From Deltaproteobacteria bacterium (lineage in GTDB: Bacteria > Desulfobacterota > GWC2-55-46 > S146-73), in the NCBI GenBank assembly GCA_015492355.1, contig WGFF01000301.1, positions 1-8,441 of the forward strand: a stretch of DNA of 8,441 nucleotides, in the 5' to 3' direction. The position numbers and the translations under genes are program-made. Below are positions 6,054 to 8,441 of the stretch, piece by piece; the first letter of the stretch is position 1; every line of letters starts with the position of its first letter. The notes beneath the pieces were generated by a model. The model saw nothing but the letters and a program-made list of their open reading frames with translations. It had not been told where the DNA came from and made no database searches.

Positions 6054-6605
6054 CTATTCTACCCTGAATTCATAGGTCATTATGTGATGGGCAGCCCCAC
6101 AGTACTCAAGACACCAGATCCTGTAGACCCCAGGGTCCTTAAAGGTAACATAGAGCTTGTTGATGTAGTCTGGCATCGCCTGGGTCTGTGCGACGAATAT
6201 GCCCTTTTTGAGGCTCCCATCCTTGCCGTGATAGTAAATACCGAATCCATGATTCACATCCTTTGCAGTAACATCGAATCTCACGGGCTTACCAACAGGC
6301 AGAACATCCTTGTCCAGCTCCCAGCCGAACTGAAAGCCCGTTGCCTTCACAACAACAGGCTCTCCAGTTATCTTCGCCTCCATTATGGCCGGATAGGGGA
6401 AGGATATCACGCTTATCACAAGACACACGACGCTCACTATGAGGAGTGCCCAGAAGTACTTCCTTCTTATCGCATAGCCAGGCTTGGTGATATTCTCATA
6501 GTTCTCTTCTCTGGGCTGAGTAGACATAGCAACCTTCAGGAAAATACCGGCAATGGCAACCAAAGAGGCTACACTCATGATACCTATCCATGTCTGTGTT
6601 CTCAC
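6054..6605 (-). CDS. cytochrome c oxidase-type subunit II with CuA site, module 1
   Basis: Electron-entry subunit of 183 residues. The GTG start at 6605 is chosen because AAGGAGG lies 8 nt upstream; an in-frame ATG nine codons earlier (6632) has no ribosome site and would put that AAGGAGG inside the gene. Two hydrophobic helices (about 6-24 and 50-69) hold a periplasmic cupredoxin domain, the two-helix plan of A-family subunit II, unlike the one-helix partner of module 2. CuA ligands are complete: His119 (VNHGF), Cys165, Glu167, Cys169, His173 and Met176 in CLEYCGAAHHIM. The usual WQW electron-entry patch is FQFGW (91-95). There is no cytochrome c domain. First gene of the operon, about 100 nt after the promoter; its TAG stop is part of the TAGGAGGTGA ribosome site of the subunit I gene that follows. 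Confidence 0.92.
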   Translation of the reverse strand: MRTQTWIGIMSVASLVAIAGIFLKVAMSTQPREENYENITKPGYAIRRKYFWALLIVSVVCLVISVISFPYPAIMEAKITGEPVVVKATGFQFGWELDKDVLPVGKPVRFDVTAKDVNHGFGIYYHGKDGSLKKGIFVAQTQAMPDYINKLYVTFKDPGVYRIWCLEYCGAAHHIMTYEFRVE

Positions 6606-6645
6606 GCTTTTCACCTCCTTAGAAAAGACCATTATTGGTTATGTT

Positions 6646-6661
6646 GGTTTATATGTAAACC
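6646..6661 (-). promoter_or_regulatory. 16-base inverted repeat in the operon leader
   Basis: GGTTTA-CATA-TAAACC on the minus strand, a perfect 6-bp hyphenated palindrome between the promoter and the first ribosome site. It could be an operator or a small RNA hairpin. It shares TACATA-x-AAAC with the repeat near the orphan gene promoter (1708-1724). Confidence 0.35.
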
Positions 6662-6666
6662 TCCCC

Positions 6667-6687
6667 TCACTCCTTAGGAGGGAGTGA
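6667..6687 (-). promoter_or_regulatory. leader hairpin with an anti-Shine-Dalgarno loop
   Basis: A 7-bp perfect stem (TCACTCC / GGAGTGA) around a 7-nt loop. In the minus-strand transcript the loop reads CUCCUAA, whose CUCCU can pair with the AGGAG of the first gene's ribosome site about 55 nt downstream. It may modulate translation, but no T-tract follows, so it is not a terminator. Confidence 0.35.
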
Positions 6688-6718
6688 TAAAAATGACAGT
6701 ATCAAGGCTGGCAAATCA

Positions 6719-6747
6719 TATTTATACGACTTCAAGACGCCTGTCAA
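6719..6747 (-). promoter_or_regulatory. sigma-70-type promoter of the oxidase operon
   Basis: Consensus -35 TTGACA (6747-6742), a 17-nt spacer and TAAATA (6724-6719); TATAAA at 15-nt spacing overlaps it. Upstream is a very AT-rich stretch with T-runs (6751-6791) that could act as an UP element. The start would fall near 6710, giving a leader of about 100 nt. It is the best promoter match in the window and lies just upstream of the first CuA gene. Confidence 0.7.
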
Positions 6748-6759
6748 CCAAAAAATGAC

Positions 6760-7169
6760 TACTTTGTCCTGATAATAAAAATAATAAAAAACAGGGTGCA
6801 CACACTCATGGTGGGCAGGGGTTTACGCCCACAGGAATCGGCATCTCTGCATTGAAGAATCAAAAAAGTCCCAGGACCCACAGGCTTAACCCACGAATCC
6901 TTGCACTGGCTGCCGGAGATATTCCCCCTTGGGACAATCCTCTACAGAAAGGACTCCACTGCCTCATGGCAGTTGGCTATGCAGACAGGTGATCTCTCAA
7001 ACACAGCCCCATTGCCCCTCAGGTACAATACCACTGCCACTTTATACATCCTGTCCGCTCTCCAGAGATACCCCCTTGAGGGTTATATCATACGACCCGT
7101 TCTTTGATGTTTAACGCCCTGAAGCGAGGAATCCTTACCTTTCCATCCCTTTGTGAGAAGCCTTACTGC
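6760..7169. other. intergenic region with hairpins, no convincing gene
   Basis: About 410 bases between the terminator of the FG-GAP gene and the oxidase operon promoter. It holds a hairpin at 6811-6832 (GTGGGC / GCCCAC, 10-nt loop), a stronger one at 6956-6976 (ACTGCC-TCAT-GGCAGT extended by CC/GG across one bulged base) and the doubtful ORF at 6942-7049. No tRNA, rRNA, transposase or riboswitch motif was recognised. Confidence 0.5.
6942..7049 (-). CDS. doubtful 35-codon ORF, possible gene remnant
   Basis: ATG at 7049 with GGAGAG about 8 nt upstream. The product starts MYKVAVVLYLRGNGAVFERS and contains a C-x-x-x-C-H group near its end, giving a somewhat protein-like beta-strand start. After the TAG the same frame stays open for about 60 codons to near 6757, so this could be a gene broken by one nonsense mutation, or chance in a stop-poor stretch. 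A strong hairpin (6956-6976) lies inside it. Not recognised as any family. Confidence 0.2.
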   Translation of the reverse strand: MYKVAVVLYLRGNGAVFERSPVCIANCHEAVESFL

Positions 7170-7203
7170 AAAAAAAGAGTTGTTCTTTATCCTTAAAGAC
7201 TCC
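7170..7203 (-). terminator. intrinsic terminator of the FG-GAP protein gene
   Basis: On the minus strand GAG-TCTTTA-AGGA-TAAAGA-ACAA-CTC is followed by seven T's (7176-7170). The inner 6-bp stem is perfect and the outer 3-bp stem is separated by a 4-nt bulge. It lies about 35 nt after the stop codon at 7239. The stem is AT-rich and moderate, but the T-tract is strong. Confidence 0.6.
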
Positions 7204-7238
7204 CTTCATCAAACATGGACCTGTATATCCCAAATCCT

Positions 7239-8441
7239 TCAAAAGGGAAAACCCACTATAAAAGCCTTAACCTTACCCAGTAATGATTCAAGCCCCCTTG
7301 CACCTATTGCCATGGCTTCCATGCCTTGACCATCCACATCGCCTATCGTCACAGAGGCTATATAAAAGGGCAGTCTCTCTGTACGGTCCACCTCCCTGAG
7401 AGAGACCCCATCGTACTCAACTACCACCACCTCTCCCTCTTTGAGCCCCCGATGTGCCTTTCTCAGGATACCCTTTGGGATATTCCTTATCACAAGAACC
7501 CTTCCACCCCCCAGCCAGACCATCCGCTGTGGCACCCTGAACCTCAGGGGACCGTCTGTAACCGCTTCATCGAGTTCGAGTTCCTCATCCCCTCCTTCAA
7601 CCACACCACGGTCTGCCTCATAGGTGTTGAGTGTGCCACCGTATCTCTCTGTACTCTCGGTAACAAAGGTGCCATCCTCGGTATAGAGGGAGAGCCTCAG
7701 TGTGTCATCCGAAAGTACAACGATGGCAGGCTCTTCTTCGATCTCTATATATGCAAAGTTATAGACCTCCCCACCCTTTGGCAGTCTTACCGTGCCCTTC
7801 CTTACGTATTCCCTGCCATTCCATGTAAGCTCATACACATCGCCTGTGCGTCTTCCATTGAATGAAGCCCTCTGTCCGAAAAGCACCTTGCCTTTTTCAG
7901 GCACATCGAGCACCCTTAAAAACCAGCCGATCCTCGGTATCAGCACCTCAAGCCCATCGTCCTTCCACTCAAGGACAGTGCTCTTTATGTATCCGTCATA
8001 GGCAGAGACAAAGACCTCTTCCCTGCCGTTACCGTTTATATCAGCGATGGACACAGAAAAACTGTACTCGGGTATAGAGAGGGTTTGAACAATGGTAAGC
8101 CCTCCATCCCTGTAAGAGAGTACATGCGCCCTGCTCTCTTCGATAATAACTATCTCGTCCCTTCCATCACCATCGAGGTCCCCTGCACTACCATCCCGTA
8201 TCTCAAGCCCTTCCCCACTCCACAGGGGCTTCTGTTCACCAAGGCGTACCTTCTTGTGAGAAGAGGGTTTCCCTTTCCTCTCCTCTGGCTCTGGTGCGGA
8301 CTTTTCTACTATGCGAAAAGCCCTCCTGGCTCCACCTTCACCAAAGCCATCGCTCACTATACCATCAGCAAGGCTATCGAGCCCCGGGATAATCTCCTCG
8401 AAGCTGACAGTACCATATACCGGCACACCTTCCTCAGAGCC
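7239..8441 (-). CDS. FG-GAP/VCBS repeat protein, 5' end beyond the window
   Basis: The reading frame is open to the window edge, giving 400 residues. The GTG at 8426 is probably internal, as no ribosome site precedes it and a signal peptide is expected further upstream. Numbered from that GTG, FG-GAP type calcium-binding repeats occur at about 82-93 (AGDLDGDGRDEI), 127-138 (SIADINGNGREEV) and 361-372 (IGDVDGQGMEAM); residues between them are beta-rich and form a probable incomplete propeller. A charged, proline-containing linker (40-65) precedes the repeats. The layout recalls bacterial cell-surface proteins in which a FlgO/CsgG-like N-terminal domain is followed by FG-GAP repeats; that domain is not visible here. 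It is likely exported and bound to the outer membrane or cell surface. It has its own terminator and about 490 bases separate it from the oxidase operon, so a functional link is not indicated. Confidence 0.75.
   Translation of the reverse strand, partial: GSEEGVPVYGTVSFEEIIPGLDSLADGIVSDGFGEGGARRAFRIVEKSAPEPEERKGKPSSHKKVRLGEQKPLWSGEGLEIRDGSAGDLDGDGRDEIVIIEESRAHVLSYRDGGLTIVQTLSIPEYSFSVSIADINGNGREEVFVSAYDGYIKSTVLEWKDDGLEVLIPRIGWFLRVLDVPEKGKVLFGQRASFNGRRTGDVYELTWNGREYVRKGTVRLPKGGEVYNFAYIEIEEEPAIVVLSDDTLRLSLYTEDGTFVTESTERYGGTLNTYEADRGVVEGGDEELELDEAVTDGPLRFRVPQRMVWLGGGRVLVIRNIPKGILRKAHRGLKEGEVVVVEYDGVSLREVDRTERLPFYIASVTIGDVDGQGMEAMAIGARGLESLLGKVKAFIVGFPF

Noticed and set aside
5323..6075. 250-codon plus-strand ORF opposite the module 1 subunit I
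   Set aside because: Composition rich in His, Gly and Tyr without domain logic, fully antisense to a gene with all HCO ligands. A chance open frame.
6606..6632. ATG start nine codons upstream of the GTG for the module 1 CuA gene
   Set aside because: No ribosome site precedes it, and the strong AAGGAGG lies between it and the GTG at 6605.
5991..6677. 228-codon plus-strand ORF opposite the module 1 CuA subunit
   Set aside because: It covers the CuA gene and its leader in antisense and shows no recognisable domain or ribosome site.
6811..6832. GTGGGC/GCCCAC hairpin followed by a T-rich tract as a minus-strand terminator
   Set aside because: The T-run begins about 20 nt after the stem, too far for an intrinsic terminator. 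The T-rich tract fits better as AT-rich promoter upstream sequence.

Overview
All supported genes lie on the minus strand, so the window reads right to left. Most of it is a compact cluster of heme-copper oxidase (HCO) superfamily genes. Moderate GC, heavy use of ATA, AGA and AGG codons, strong GGAGGTGA ribosome binding sites and small intergenic gaps suggest a bacterium, possibly a Nitrospirota-like or deltaproteobacterial anaerobe or thermophile. That taxonomic guess is weak.

Layout in transcription order: (1) 8441-7239, the C-terminal 400 residues of a secreted-type FG-GAP/VCBS repeat protein cut by the window edge, with its own terminator near 7200-7170. (2) 7169-6750, about 420 bases with hairpins and one doubtful 35-codon ORF. 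(3) A strong sigma-70-like promoter at 6747-6719 and a leader of about 100 nt with two inverted repeats. (4) Module 1: a CuA subunit II (6605-6054), an HCO subunit I (6042-4594), a possible 15-codon mini-ORF and a 57-residue single-helix protein (4504-4331). (5) Module 2: a second CuA subunit II (4315-3791), a second and different HCO subunit I (3778-2264) and single-helix peptides of 44 (2224-2090) and 31 residues (2028-1933). (6) A near-perfect intrinsic terminator at 1890-1852. (7) A possible separate promoter, then a third subunit I (1609-101) that is a close paralogue of the module 2 subunit. It has no subunit II of its own in the window.

The point of interest is the active sites. All three catalytic subunits keep the six histidines for low-spin heme, high-spin heme and CuB. 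All three lack the tyrosine that O2-reducing A- and B-family enzymes carry four residues after the first CuB histidine (GHPxxY). The module 2 pair has GHPSQQ (Gln) and the module 1 enzyme has GHIVMN (Asn). The module 2 pair also has a Glu directly before the CuB His-His pair. Both subunit IIs keep all CuA ligands, so electrons probably enter from a soluble cytochrome c or cupredoxin. Loss of the tyrosine with retained CuA is the pattern expected of nitric oxide reductases that arose from oxygen reductases (for example CuA-type NOR). The cluster may therefore encode two unrelated CuA-type NO reductases, or HCOs with another substrate, plus a spare catalytic subunit and a set of tiny unannotated membrane subunits. 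NO reductase activity is an inference; the sequence shows only ligands present and tyrosine absent.
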